Assembly: GCF_965228935.1 (NCBI RefSeq)
Contig: NZ_OZ245846.1
Location: 3,472,001 to 3,536,000 of the forward strand
Source of the DNA: Ulvibacterium sp965228935
Lineage (GTDB): Bacteria; Bacteroidota; Bacteroidia; Flavobacteriales; Flavobacteriaceae
Direction: 5' to 3'
DNA: 64,000 nt
This document shows, piece after piece, positions 32,121-40,269 of this stretch. Both the position numbers and the translations under genes were made by a program. The first letter of the stretch is position 1; each line of letters opens with the position of its first letter. Below the pieces are notes generated by a model. That model was not told the origin of the DNA. It saw only the letters and a program-made list of their open reading frames with translations, and made no database searches.

Positions 32121-33481
32121 AGGTAATAAACCCCGCAACTGAAGAAGTCATTACCCAATTGCAGACAATGGATGCCCAAGACTTGCCCCGAATTATAGGG
32201 TTCCTTAGGGAAGGGCAAAAAAACTGGGCTAAAAAACCCGTGACGGAGAGGCTGGGCTGTATTATTCGTTTTGGGGAATTGATACAACAGAATTTGGAAG
32301 AACTTGCCCATATATTGACTTCGGAAACCGGTAAGCCCCTACAACAATCCCTGAATGAGATCCAAGGGGCACAAAATAGGATCGACCATTTGCAGGACAA
32401 TGCGGAAAAATGGTTGGCCCCCGAAACTTTGGTCGATTCAGGAAATACCCATGAAAAAATCGAGTATGAGCCTTTGGGAGTAATAGCCAATATATCGGCT
32501 TGGAATTTCCCGTACAACGTAGGCTATAATGTTTTTTTGTATGCCCTGACCGCTGGCAATTCCGTTTTATATAAACCTTCGGAATTTGCTTCCTTGACAG
32601 GGAAACAATTTGAAAAGTATCTGTGGCAGGCCGGTGTCCCTAAAAATGTATTTCGCTGTGTAATCGGAGGTGGAGACCTTGGGCAGCACATATTGAAAGA
32701 AGATCTGGATGGCTACTTTTTTACCGGCTCATATAGGACAGGACTTCATATTGCACGGACGGTCGCCCATAAACTGGTTCCCGTACAGTTGGAACTGGGA
32801 GGTAAGGATCCCTTATACGTCATGGACGATGTGGCCCATGTACGGCAAGCAGCCATAAATGCGGCCGAGGGTGCCTTTTATAACAATGGTCAAAGTTGTT
32901 GTGCGGTGGAACGGATTTATGTTTCCAGTGCTATTCACGATGAGTTTGTCCAATCTTTGGTGACGGAAGTAAATTCCTATACCGTTGGAGATCCAACGGA
33001 TCTGGAAACTTATATAGGCCCCTTGACGCGAGTGCAACAATTGGAAGTTCTTACAAATCAGATTGCTGATGCCTTGGATAGGGGAGCCATTCTCAAAACT
33101 GGAGGGCAGCGGATGGATCGAAAGGGCTACTATTTTGAGCCCACTGTCTTGGTCAATTGCGACGCTTCAATGAAAGTGATGCAGGAGGAGTCTTTTGGGC
33201 CTATTATCGGGATTCAAAAGGTGAGTTCGGATAGCGAAGCTTTGGAGTTGATGAAGGATACCGACTATGGGTTGACCGCCGCAGTTTTTTCCAGTGACCA
33301 AAGAAGGGCATTAAAAGTCCTGGAGCGACTTGATGTAGGTACCGCCTACTGGAACTGTTGTGATCAGGTAAGTCCCAATGTACCATGGTCCGGCCGAAAG
33401 CATTCGGGACTGGGGGCTACGCTATCGGCCCAAGGTATCCGTGCCTTTGTACAACCTAAATCCTATCATTTAAGACCTTGA
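32117..33481 (+). CDS. NAD(P)-dependent aldehyde dehydrogenase
   Basis: The 454-residue enzyme oxidises an aldehyde to the acid. It shows the cofactor segment SAWNFPYNVGYNVFLYALTA, GNSVLYKPSEFAS, the FFTGSYRTG turn, the glutamate segment QLELGGKDPLY and the catalytic cysteine in NNGQSCCAVERI. It is slightly shorter than the usual 480-500 residues and resembles succinate-semialdehyde-type dehydrogenases. In context its substrate is the gamma-glutamylated aldehyde made by the iron-dependent alcohol dehydrogenase (gamma-glutamyl-glycinal if the pathway starts from ethanolamine). The stop at 33481 is followed after 2 bases by the next start. Confidence 0.93.
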   Translation: MKVINPATEEVITQLQTMDAQDLPRIIGFLREGQKNWAKKPVTERLGCIIRFGELIQQNLEELAHILTSETGKPLQQSLNEIQGAQNRIDHLQDNAEKWLAPETLVDSGNTHEKIEYEPLGVIANISAWNFPYNVGYNVFLYALTAGNSVLYKPSEFASLTGKQFEKYLWQAGVPKNVFRCVIGGGDLGQHILKEDLDGYFFTGSYRTGLHIARTVAHKLVPVQLELGGKDPLYVMDDVAHVRQAAINAAEGAFYNNGQSCCAVERIYVSSAIHDEFVQSLVTEVNSYTVGDPTDLETYIGPLTRVQQLEVLTNQIADALDRGAILKTGGQRMDRKGYYFEPTVLVNCDASMKVMQEESFGPIIGIQKVSSDSEALELMKDTDYGLTAAVFSSDQRRALKVLERLDVGTAYWNCCDQVSPNVPWSGRKHSGLGATLSAQGIRAFVQPKSYHLRP

Positions 33482-33483
33482 TT

Positions 33484-33789
33484 ATGAAAATTCCTAGGGA
33501 TTATAATGAATTTGAAAATTCGCTATCGAATCAAGAAGCGCCTGGTGATTGGCCGGAAAGCCTAAGAGCTTTATGGTACGATGCCAAAGGGGACTGGGGC
33601 GCTTCCCATGACATCGCCCAGGAAATGCATACAGATATGGGCAGCTGGATTCATGGATACCTCCACCGCAAGGAAGGGGATGAATGGAATGCCGGGTATT
33701 GGTACCGCAGGGCGGGGAAACCTTTTCCTAAAGTTAGTTTGGAGGAGGAACTTAAAGGGATTGTTGAGTTCGTCATCCAAAATCCGTAA
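33484..33789 (+). CDS. Small conserved protein of unknown function at the end of the gamma-glutamylation operon
   Basis: The 101-residue protein starts MKIPRDYNEFENSLSNQEAP at the ATG at 33484. A TTG two codons earlier is possible but less likely. The central block ALWYDAKGDWGASHDIAQEM, GSWIHGYLHRKEGDEWNAGY and WYRRAGKPF is strongly patterned in W, H, Y and R and recurs in a widespread uncharacterised family. The conserved tryptophan and histidine residues suggest a binding or catalytic site. It follows the aldehyde dehydrogenase by 2 bases and so shares its transcript. Whether it takes part in the pathway is unknown. Confidence 0.7.
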   Translation: MKIPRDYNEFENSLSNQEAPGDWPESLRALWYDAKGDWGASHDIAQEMHTDMGSWIHGYLHRKEGDEWNAGYWYRRAGKPFPKVSLEEELKGIVEFVIQNP

Positions 33790-33810
33790 TACTTTTTATG
33801 GGATATATAT

Positions 33811-33865
33811 GTGTTCCTTCCCTAGCAGAGGAAGTTGTCACGCCTATGGCGTGACGGAAGGGGTA
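33811..33865 (+). repeat. Dispersed palindromic repeat, copy D
   Basis: It has the same layout as copies A-C: CCTTCCCT/AGAGGAAG, then GTCACGCC/GGCGTGAC and GGAAGGGG. It lies between two convergent genes, and its second hairpin is perfect. Confidence 0.8.
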
Positions 33866-33870
33866 TTGTC

Positions 33871-34641
33871 TTAATAATCCGAATATTCCGTAGGGTACAG
33901 CAATCGCGTATCATTCCGGGAAACGGTATTCTGGTATTTGGGCATCACCTTTAGCTTTTCCCATTCCGGAGATTCTACAAAGGCCTTCCAATTGGCATCA
34001 CGGATTTTCCGATCGGCATGGGTGGTCATATACATCAGATTGGGCATATTGGCCCCTGAGAGTACTTCCGCATAAAATACGGCATTGAAATCCAGCTGAT
34101 CAAAAAGTTCCACCTCTCCTCCAGCATTGAACATGTCCACTTTTTTTCGATATAGATTTTCCGTGGCTGCCTCATAACTGCGTAGTTCATAGATACGGTC
34201 CTTTCGGGGACCATCCAATTTTGAAGGTTCCATTTTGGGCATATCCACAAAGGCCTTCATAAAAATGGATTCTATGCGTTTGTAGGGCGCATTATCATGG
34301 GCTGCTTCCCAATACGCTTTCCCGGTCTCCTGATGGGCCTTGTCCTTGGCCAGGGTATCGTCCAGTAACCCAAATTCCACAATCGATTTAAAGGGAATCA
34401 AGACATAGGTCTGCTTGGGGGTCTCGCCATCATCCTTGGGATGGGGCTTAAAGACACCCACATTTTCAATACCTAAACGTTTTAGGGTTGGCAAGAAGGC
34501 ATTTTTTAGATAATCGTCCGTACTCTGTTGCTGAGCCTCCGTATCAAACGTATAGATTTTAAGCTGGTAGTATTCCCGGGCCTGGGCATTTAGCGAAAGG
34601 GAACAGATAAGGGTAACTACAAAAAGGCCTATTTTTTTCAT
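33871..34641 (-). CDS. Exported NIPSNAP-family protein
   Basis: The 256-residue protein has a signal peptide (MKKIGLFVVTLICSLSLNAQ) and two NIPSNAP-like ferredoxin-fold domains: YYQLKIYTFDTEAQQQSTDD near residues 24-120 and RIYELRSYEAATENLYRKKV near 148-245. Such domains bind small molecules or form dimers, but their role in bacteria is unclear. The signal peptide places it in the periplasm or at the surface. The start overlaps the preceding acetyltransferase gene by 4 bases, so it is the last gene of the block starting with the 5'-nucleotidase genes. Confidence 0.85.
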   Translation of the reverse strand: MKKIGLFVVTLICSLSLNAQAREYYQLKIYTFDTEAQQQSTDDYLKNAFLPTLKRLGIENVGVFKPHPKDDGETPKQTYVLIPFKSIVEFGLLDDTLAKDKAHQETGKAYWEAAHDNAPYKRIESIFMKAFVDMPKMEPSKLDGPRKDRIYELRSYEAATENLYRKKVDMFNAGGEVELFDQLDFNAVFYAEVLSGANMPNLMYMTTHADRKIRDANWKAFVESPEWEKLKVMPKYQNTVSRNDTRLLYPTEYSDY

Positions 34642-35111
34642 TGGTCTTGGTTTTTGCTGAAAGATACATCTTTTTGAAAACAGACACTATTTTTCATGGC
34701 CTCATAAGGTCCGTAATTGGGGATTACGGTATATCCGTTCTTTTTGTAGAGTGCAATGGCCTCGGGCTGCCGTTTTCCCGTCTCCAAAATACAATGGGTA
34801 TACCCCAATTCAGCGGTCCATCGTTCCAACTCTTGCAGTATGGCGCTTCCCATTCCAGTTCCACGGGCCTCCGGGATTACGTACATGCGCTTTACCTCCA
34901 TCATATCGTTTTTGAATTCCTTAATGCCCCCACAGCCCACCGGAATCTCTTCACGGAATGCAACTATGGCATGACCAATATCCGTTATCCCATTGAATTG
35001 GTCATAAAAAGCATGGTCTTCTCCATCACGAGTTGCCAGATCCGCATCCAATAGGGCCACGAGTTGAATGAAGTCGGGATGGGAGGAGTCCGTTCTCTTA
35101 AATGTTATCAT
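34638..35111 (-). CDS. GNAT-family N-acetyltransferase
   Basis: The 157-residue acetyltransferase has VGCGGIKEFKNDMMEVKRMYV (a common opening of the GNAT core), the acetyl-CoA loop PEARGTGMGSAILQELERWT and the terminal segment PEAIALYKKNGYTVIPNYGP. The last segment and the opening MITFKRTDSSHPDFIQLVAL are typical of a subgroup frequent in flavobacteria. The acceptor is unknown. It overlaps both neighbours by four bases (ATGA), which makes translation coupled with the PH-domain protein before and the NIPSNAP protein after. Confidence 0.92.
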   Translation of the reverse strand: MITFKRTDSSHPDFIQLVALLDADLATRDGEDHAFYDQFNGITDIGHAIVAFREEIPVGCGGIKEFKNDMMEVKRMYVIPEARGTGMGSAILQELERWTAELGYTHCILETGKRQPEAIALYKKNGYTVIPNYGPYEAMKNSVCFQKDVSFSKNQDQ

Positions 35112-35653
35112 TGGGTAGTGTCTTTTTGCATATCCTTCAAAATATCCCGAATTTCGCCAAGTACCTTGAGCGTTTCTTTTTGGATGTCCTCTCCTTCCCC
35201 ATGTCCGGGTCTCCTGTTTTCGTTGACAAGCAGTTCCCTTTGATGCAGTACCTGCTTTTTAAAATCCGATGCGTCAACGATTCCGATCAATTTCATATCG
35301 CTCCCCTTGAGATTACTATTTCCGGCGGTTTCTATCTTTAAGACACGTAGATCAAGATATTTCAACAAGGGATTTTCAATAAAGGTAAGGTCTTGTATGT
35401 TTTCCAAGGGAATAGTCTTTTCCACCTTGAACAATACCCCTTTTTTAAACTCCAAATGTTTTTGGGTCAACGAACATTTGAGGTTTTGGTAATAGCGATG
35501 GGACATGGCCTGCCCTAAACCCAAAAACCAGGGCAGGAGCAAGGGGATTCCAGCAACGGAAATGGTCAAGAAAAATGCCACCGTAAGCAAAATATAGGTT
35601 TTGATTTTTGGATTAAAAGTGGCTTCCTTTACAATAGGGATGTCAGTGGACAT
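35108..35653 (-). CDS. Bacterial PH-domain membrane protein (YdbT-like)
   Basis: The 181-residue protein has two closely spaced membrane spans (about residues 19-46, KTYILLTVAFFLTISVAGIP). These are followed by a bacterial PH domain with YYQNLKCSLTQKHLEFKKGV and PLENIQDLTFIENPLLKYLD, and a charged helical C-terminus. The family is membrane-associated and of unknown biochemical role. The gene starts 12 bases after the metallophosphatase gene stops and overlaps the acetyltransferase gene. It resembles the single-unit form of the two-PH-domain protein YdbT. Confidence 0.82.
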   Translation of the reverse strand: MSTDIPIVKEATFNPKIKTYILLTVAFFLTISVAGIPLLLPWFLGLGQAMSHRYYQNLKCSLTQKHLEFKKGVLFKVEKTIPLENIQDLTFIENPLLKYLDLRVLKIETAGNSNLKGSDMKLIGIVDASDFKKQVLHQRELLVNENRRPGHGEGEDIQKETLKVLGEIRDILKDMQKDTTQ

Positions 35654-35665
35654 GTGATAGGTAAT

Positions 35666-36574
35666 TTAGATGGTCAATGTAACTCCATTTCCGTTTTTGT
35701 TCTTGGCGGCATCCCAATAGAAATCAATTCGGCCTAAATTTATACCAAAACACCCTACTTGGTTTACCAATACGTCTTTGTCATTACGATTTTTGACCAC
35801 GGTCGGTTTTTCCAAGAATGTATGGGTATGGCCTCCAATGACCAAATCCGAATATCGTGTAGAGGTTGCCAGTTTCACGTCACTGGGTCGGTTTTCATTT
35901 TTATACTTATATCCCAGATGGGATAGGCATATAATGAGATCACAGTGTTCGTCTTCCTTTAGAATCCGCTCGCTATCCAACGCCATTTCATAGGGATTTA
36001 GATATAGAGTCTCCTTATAATGTTTTTGGTTGACCAAGCCCTCTAATTTAATCCCAAGGCCATATACCCCGATCTTTATCCCGTCCACCGTATACACAGA
36101 GTAGGGTTTTGTATGACCGTCCATAAGGGTATTGCTAAAATCATAGTTGGCCGAAAGCAGCTGAAAACAGGCGTTGGGAAGTTGCGCGAGCAAACCTTCG
36201 ATACCATTGTCAAAATCGTGGTTCCCTATGGTAGCGGCATCATATTTCAACATGCTCATGAGCTTAAATTCCAGTTCACCGCCGTAAAAATTGAAATAAG
36301 CCGTGCCCTGAAAAATATCGCCTGCGTCGAACAATAGGGTATTCGGGTTTTCTTCACGAATACGTTGTATCAAGGTCGCCCTCCGCGCCACCCCTCCCAA
36401 GTTTGGATAGTTCGAGTGACTTTTGGGAAAGGGTTCAATATGGCTATGTACGTCATTGGTATGAAGAATGGTGATATGCCTTTGCCGTTCGGAACATGAA
36501 CCCATGGAAAGCCCGCCCAACCCCAACAGTGCAGAGGATGCGGTAGTTTTTGCTATGAAGTCTCGTCGGTTCAT
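35666..36574 (-). CDS. Exported metallophosphatase (UshA/5'-nucleotidase N-terminal domain only)
   Basis: The 302-residue protein starts MNRRDFIAKTTASSALLGLG, a twin-arginine-type signal followed by a lipobox-like LSMGSC. The catalytic domain has the two-metal phosphoesterase motifs ITILHTNDVHSHIEP, LLFDAGDIFQGT, AATIGNHDFDNG and VIGGHTHTFLEKP. It lacks the C-terminal substrate-binding domain of full UshA-type nucleotidases. That domain is encoded by the gene just upstream, in the same direction. The two products probably work together outside the cytoplasm to recover nucleosides or phosphate from nucleotides. The frame opens two codons earlier at a TTG, but the ATG at 36574 is preferred. Confidence 0.9.
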   Translation of the reverse strand: MNRRDFIAKTTASSALLGLGGLSMGSCSERQRHITILHTNDVHSHIEPFPKSHSNYPNLGGVARRATLIQRIREENPNTLLFDAGDIFQGTAYFNFYGGELEFKLMSMLKYDAATIGNHDFDNGIEGLLAQLPNACFQLLSANYDFSNTLMDGHTKPYSVYTVDGIKIGVYGLGIKLEGLVNQKHYKETLYLNPYEMALDSERILKEDEHCDLIICLSHLGYKYKNENRPSDVKLATSTRYSDLVIGGHTHTFLEKPTVVKNRNDKDVLVNQVGCFGINLGRIDFYWDAAKNKNGNGVTLTI

Positions 36575-36653
36575 TTTCAACTATCAAACACCAAATCCCA
36601 AACTCTAATTGAATTTACTGGTATTTGTTATTTGTTTTTTGAGATTTCCCCTT

Positions 36654-37406
36654 TCATTTTAAACGTACAAATCGGTCATCGATCTTTGGATTTAAAGTGT
36701 CCACTTTTCCAAAATAATCAATGAGCATATTGCGAATTTTATAATCGGTTTCAAAGACCTCAAGGGCCTCCTTAAAGAATAGCATATTGTCCCCTCCGGA
36801 AACCAGATAGCTGGATGTTGCAATATAATAGATGCGCTTATCATCAATAGGTTTTCCCTGAACAGTGGCGGATGAAAGACTTCCGTCCCGGTTGAGGACA
36901 ACCTGCATCCCGGAAATAGGATGCGCGCGTCTCATTCGCACCAAATAGGACACCAAATCCCGAACCGAGGTTCCCTTGAGTGCTACGACAGTAACCGCAT
37001 TTTCAAAGGGCATAACTTCATAGGCGTTCCGAGCCGATACCTTGCCCTTGGAAAGGATAGACCGGATACCTCCGTGATTGAACAAAACAAAATCAATGTC
37101 CTTTCCGGTACGGGATTTAAAAATGGACCGGGTTTCGGAGAGCATGATATCCGCCAACAGGTTTCCGGCACTGGTATTGTATTCACCGTCCCCTTTCGAG
37201 ATTTTTTTGGGGGCATAGGCCAGGGCACTGTCCAACACCTGGTTCAATCGCTTACTATATGGATGGAGAAAAGCTTCCACGGAATCCGATGAAATTAACG
37301 AATTATCTATTTGTACCTGGGTGGCTTCTAGTTTTGTGAGTACAGGCGGATTTTGCTTACAAGCCAGCAAAGAACTAATTGTTATAAATGTAACAAAATG
37401 TTTCAT
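36654..37406 (-). CDS. 5'-nucleotidase C-terminal-domain lipoprotein
   Basis: The 250-residue protein starts MKHFVTFITISSLLACKQNP, a lipoprotein signal with LLAC. The domain is the C-terminal part of UshA-type nucleotidases, with NTSAGNLLADIMLSETRSIF, VLFNHGGIRSILSKGKVSARN, YEVMPFENAVTVVAL and IATSSYLVSGGDNML. Paired with the metallophosphatase gene downstream, it amounts to a split 5'-nucleotidase. The frame is open for 50 codons further upstream, but those lack similarity and would run into the promoter region of the divergent gene, so the ATG at 37406 is preferred. This arrangement recurs in flavobacteria. Confidence 0.9.
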   Translation of the reverse strand: MKHFVTFITISSLLACKQNPPVLTKLEATQVQIDNSLISSDSVEAFLHPYSKRLNQVLDSALAYAPKKISKGDGEYNTSAGNLLADIMLSETRSIFKSRTGKDIDFVLFNHGGIRSILSKGKVSARNAYEVMPFENAVTVVALKGTSVRDLVSYLVRMRRAHPISGMQVVLNRDGSLSSATVQGKPIDDKRIYYIATSSYLVSGGDNMLFFKEALEVFETDYKIRNMLIDYFGKVDTLNPKIDDRFVRLK

Positions 37407-37460
37407 TTTTAAAACCCTAAACCTTTTTATCTTAGCAAATGGATATGCGTGGATATTCTT

Positions 37461-37468
37461 TACATTTG
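37461..37468 (+). promoter_or_regulatory. Candidate -7 box of the gene at 37524
   Basis: TACATTTG matches TAnnTTTG, 55 bases before the ATG, in the 117-base divergent spacer. Confidence 0.45.
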
Positions 37469-37523
37469 TGGAACCCCGTTTTTGAAAATCAAGGACTTGA
37501 ATACCTACAAAATGTAAAAGTAA

Positions 37524-38054
37524 ATGTTTAAGGGAATAAAAGATAAATTCAAGCATAAATCCGCCGTTAAATTTCTTAAGGAAGAAATGGACAAACCTGC
37601 ACCGATCGTAAATCGGAGCAGTGGTATAACCTCGGTAGGTTGTATTGTGGATCTGGATAAATTTGATAAGGCCGAGGTTTTTTTCGAGTTTGTGGAGGAA
37701 TATAAATTACGCCCGAATGCCGTAAAAATCATTGGGTACAAAAGTTATTATGATAAGAATTCCCCCTATTCTACGCCGGTATTCTCCGATAAGGATTTGG
37801 GTTGGAACGGAAATATTGAAAACAGTTATGCCCTTGAGTTTTTGAGTAGGGAATATGATTTATTGGTCAATTATTTTGATGAGGAGAATTTGCTCATCCA
37901 GTTGATGAGTATAAAGGCGAAGGCCCGGGTCAGGGTAGGATTCAAAACTGTAGATCAAAGCTTTAATGATATCATATTAAATTCACCCTTGGAGGATTTT
38001 AAGACTTTTAAAATGGAACTGAAAAAGTACTTGGGCGTACTTAACGAGATTTGA
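37524..38054 (+). CDS. Conserved flavobacterial protein of unknown function upstream of dapA
   Basis: The 176-residue product has no signal peptide or membrane span. It opens MFKGIKDKFKHKSAVKFLKE and contains VGCIVDLDKFDKAEVFFEFV, WNGNIENSYALEFLSREYDL and RVGFKTVDQSFNDIIL, which look like a small alpha/beta domain. As I recall, the family is a domain of unknown function (DUF6913) that usually precedes dapA in this group. Its stop codon overlaps the dapA ATG (TGATG), so the two are translationally coupled. No function can be assigned. Confidence 0.8.
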   Translation: MFKGIKDKFKHKSAVKFLKEEMDKPAPIVNRSSGITSVGCIVDLDKFDKAEVFFEFVEEYKLRPNAVKIIGYKSYYDKNSPYSTPVFSDKDLGWNGNIENSYALEFLSREYDLLVNYFDEENLLIQLMSIKAKARVRVGFKTVDQSFNDIILNSPLEDFKTFKMELKKYLGVLNEI

Positions 38055-38947
38055 TGATGGATACTATAAAAGGTACTGGTGTTGCTTTAGTGACTCCCTT
38101 TAACAAGGATTTTTCAATAGATACCGAAGCCCTTGGACGCATCGTTGACTATTGTGTTGATGGTGGGGTGGATTATCTTGTAGTATTGGGTACTACCGGC
38201 GAATCCGTTACCTTGAACAAGGCCGAGAAGAAAGTGGTCATGGAGGCGGTTATCTCTGCAAATGCCGGAAGGCTGCCCTTGGTTTTGGGTATCGGCGGAA
38301 ATAGTACCTACCGGATCGTTGATGAGGTAAAGGCCTTTGAATCCGAGCATTTTGAAGCCATACTTTCCGTCTCACCATATTATAACAAACCTACGCAAGA
38401 AGGGATTTACCAGCATTTTAAGTCCATTTCCGAGGTCACCAATAAGCCTATAATCCTGTATAACGTACCGGGCAGGACAGGTAGTAATATGTTGCCGGGT
38501 ACGGTGCTTCGGTTGGCCAACGATTTTGAAAACATCGTTGGCATTAAAGAGGCTTCGGGCGATATGATCCAAGTGATGGACCTTATACAGAAAAAGCCCA
38601 AGGATTTCATGGTCATTTCCGGAGATGATATTACCGCACTGCCAACCGTTTTGGCCGGTGGATCTGGGGTGATTTCCGTTTTGGGACAGGCCATTCCCAG
38701 AGAATTTTCAACGATGATTCGCTTGGGTCTTGAAAATAGGCCGGACGATGCCTACGCATTACATTATAGACTACAAGAAGGGATGTCCCTTATTTTTCAA
38801 GAGGGTAATCCTGCCGGTATCAAGGCGGTTTTTGAGATATTGGGTCTATGTGCCGCAACGGTTCGCCTGCCCCTGGTAGAAGCAACACCACAATTGAAGC
38901 AAATTCTAAAGGACTTTGTCCGACCTTTTAGTGAGGTTCATGCCTAA
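38054..38947 (+). CDS. dapA: 4-hydroxy-tetrahydrodipicolinate synthase
   Basis: DapA condenses pyruvate with aspartate semialdehyde, the first committed step to lysine and diaminopimelate. The 297-residue TIM-barrel enzyme has GTGVALVTPFNKDFSID, the loop YLVVLGTTGESVTLN, SPYYNKPTQEGIYQHFKSI with the proton-relay tyrosine, YNVPGRTGSNM, and the Schiff-base lysine in VGIKEASGD. Two adjacent ATGs (38054 and 38057) can serve as start. The first overlaps the stop of the upstream gene. The pathway partner dapF is at 9781. Confidence 0.96.
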   Translation: MMDTIKGTGVALVTPFNKDFSIDTEALGRIVDYCVDGGVDYLVVLGTTGESVTLNKAEKKVVMEAVISANAGRLPLVLGIGGNSTYRIVDEVKAFESEHFEAILSVSPYYNKPTQEGIYQHFKSISEVTNKPIILYNVPGRTGSNMLPGTVLRLANDFENIVGIKEASGDMIQVMDLIQKKPKDFMVISGDDITALPTVLAGGSGVISVLGQAIPREFSTMIRLGLENRPDDAYALHYRLQEGMSLIFQEGNPAGIKAVFEILGLCAATVRLPLVEATPQLKQILKDFVRPFSEVHA

Positions 38948-39054
38948 ATCGTTTGGATTCAGAACGTTAAATCTTAGCCAAAATATAAGGAACAAGGAAC
39001 ATAGGCGTTATTTTAGCGGTATATAATTTGTTTTTTATATCCATTAAGAATTCC

Positions 39055-39062
39055 TAATTTTG
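39055..39062 (+). promoter_or_regulatory. Candidate -7 box of bamD
   Basis: TAATTTTG matches TAnnTTTG only 4 bases before the bamD ATG, which would give a leaderless or nearly leaderless transcript. The 119-base gap from dapA fits a separate promoter. Confidence 0.45.
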
Positions 39063-39066
39063 CAAA

Positions 39067-39921
39067 ATGTTTTCGAAAATCGGTCGACTTTCCTACGTAG
39101 TAATAATGGCAATTATTGTATTTGCCCTTCAGTCCTGTAGTGAATATCAAAAAGTACTTAAAAACGAAGAAGTGAAGCCAAAATATGATTTGGCCCAAAA
39201 GTTCTATGAAGAGGAAGACTATAAACGAGCCAATCGTTTATTTGAACAAATAGCTCCCAAATATGTAGGAAAGCCACAAGGGGAACGGGTCATGTTCTTT
39301 TTGGCAAACACCTACTTTAAGCGAGGGGATTTCAATATGGCCGGCTACCAATTTGAACGGTTTATAAAGTCGTATCCCAAAAGTGACAAAGTACCCGAAG
39401 CCTCATTCCTGGGTGCCAAAAGCTATTATGAACTATCTCCCGAATATTCCTTGGACCAAACGGATACGGATAAGGCCTTGGCAAAATTGCAAACCTTTAT
39501 AAACACCTATCCAGATTCGGAATTTTTTCCGGAAGCCAATGATATGGCCCAGGAACTTACCACAAAAAAGGAAAAAAAGGCTTTTGAAATTGCCAAGCAG
39601 TATAACAAGTTGGGTGAATTCAACTACGATATGTTGAAGTCGGCAGTCGCCTCCTTGGACAATTTTGTCTCGGATTTTCCAGGTTCCATATATCGGGAAG
39701 AGGCTCTGTACGTAAAGGTCGAAGCTACCACTAATCTGGCGTTAAACAGTTTTGAGTCCTTAAAACCTGAACGATTACAGACGGCAAAAGCCGCGTACAA
39801 TGTGTTGAAAAAGCAATATCCGGAAACCAAATATGCGGAAGAAGCGGACAATCTTTTGGAGACCATAGAAAAGGAACTCGCCAACAGCACGGTACTAAAC
39901 GATAACAAGGAAGCTAAATAA
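39067..39921 (+). CDS. bamD: Outer-membrane assembly lipoprotein BamD
   Basis: BamD is the essential lipoprotein partner of BamA in inserting outer-membrane beta-barrels. The 284-residue protein has a lipoprotein signal (residues 1-22, IIVFALQSCSEYQ). It continues with tandem TPR-like helices containing PKYDLAQKFYEEEDYKRANR, ANTYFKRGDFNMAGYQFERF and ALAKLQTFINTYPDSEFFPE. It is followed after 11 bases by rpoZ and then coaBC, a conserved flavobacterial order. The C-terminal helices continue to near residue 275. Confidence 0.93.
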   Translation: MFSKIGRLSYVVIMAIIVFALQSCSEYQKVLKNEEVKPKYDLAQKFYEEEDYKRANRLFEQIAPKYVGKPQGERVMFFLANTYFKRGDFNMAGYQFERFIKSYPKSDKVPEASFLGAKSYYELSPEYSLDQTDTDKALAKLQTFINTYPDSEFFPEANDMAQELTTKKEKKAFEIAKQYNKLGEFNYDMLKSAVASLDNFVSDFPGSIYREEALYVKVEATTNLALNSFESLKPERLQTAKAAYNVLKKQYPETKYAEEADNLLETIEKELANSTVLNDNKEAK

Positions 39922-39932
39922 CATTATTCCAC

Positions 39933-40265
39933 ATGAATATGAATGATTTAAAGAATTCAAAGGCTCCAGTCTCTACCATTACCATCAACAAGAACGAGTT
40001 TGATGCCAAAACGGACAACATTTATGAGGCTATATCCATAACCGCTAAAAGAGCGATACAGATAAATTCTGAAATTAAAAAGGAACTGTTGGAAAAACTG
40101 GAAGAGTTCGCTACCTACAGCGACAGTTTGGAAGAGGTTTTTGAGAACAAGGAACAAATAGAAGTATCCAAATTCTACGAGAAATTACCAAAACCCCATG
40201 CCTTGGCCATAGAGGAATGGTTACAGGACAAGATATATCATAGGAATACGGAGAAAGACGTTTAG
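39933..40265 (+). CDS. rpoZ: DNA-directed RNA polymerase omega subunit (Bacteroidota type)
   Basis: The omega subunit helps RNA polymerase assembly by holding the beta' C-terminus. The 110-residue protein begins MNMNDLKNSKAPVSTITINK and contains the Rpb6-like core NIYEAISITAKRAIQINSEI followed by KKELLEKLEEFA. The rest is the extended C-terminus seen in this phylum. Two ATGs (39933 and 39939) are possible. The gene lies between bamD and coaBC, spaced 11 and 4 bases, which supports the assignment because this order recurs. Compared with proteobacterial omega it is diverged, and the conserved MARVT motif is absent. Confidence 0.88.
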   Translation: MNMNDLKNSKAPVSTITINKNEFDAKTDNIYEAISITAKRAIQINSEIKKELLEKLEEFATYSDSLEEVFENKEQIEVSKFYEKLPKPHALAIEEWLQDKIYHRNTEKDV

Positions 40266-40269
40266 TATC

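Noticed and set aside
37407..37556. Longer N-terminus for the 5'-nucleotidase C-terminal lipoprotein
   Set aside because: It would bury the lipoprotein signal and overlap the divergent gene and its promoter box.
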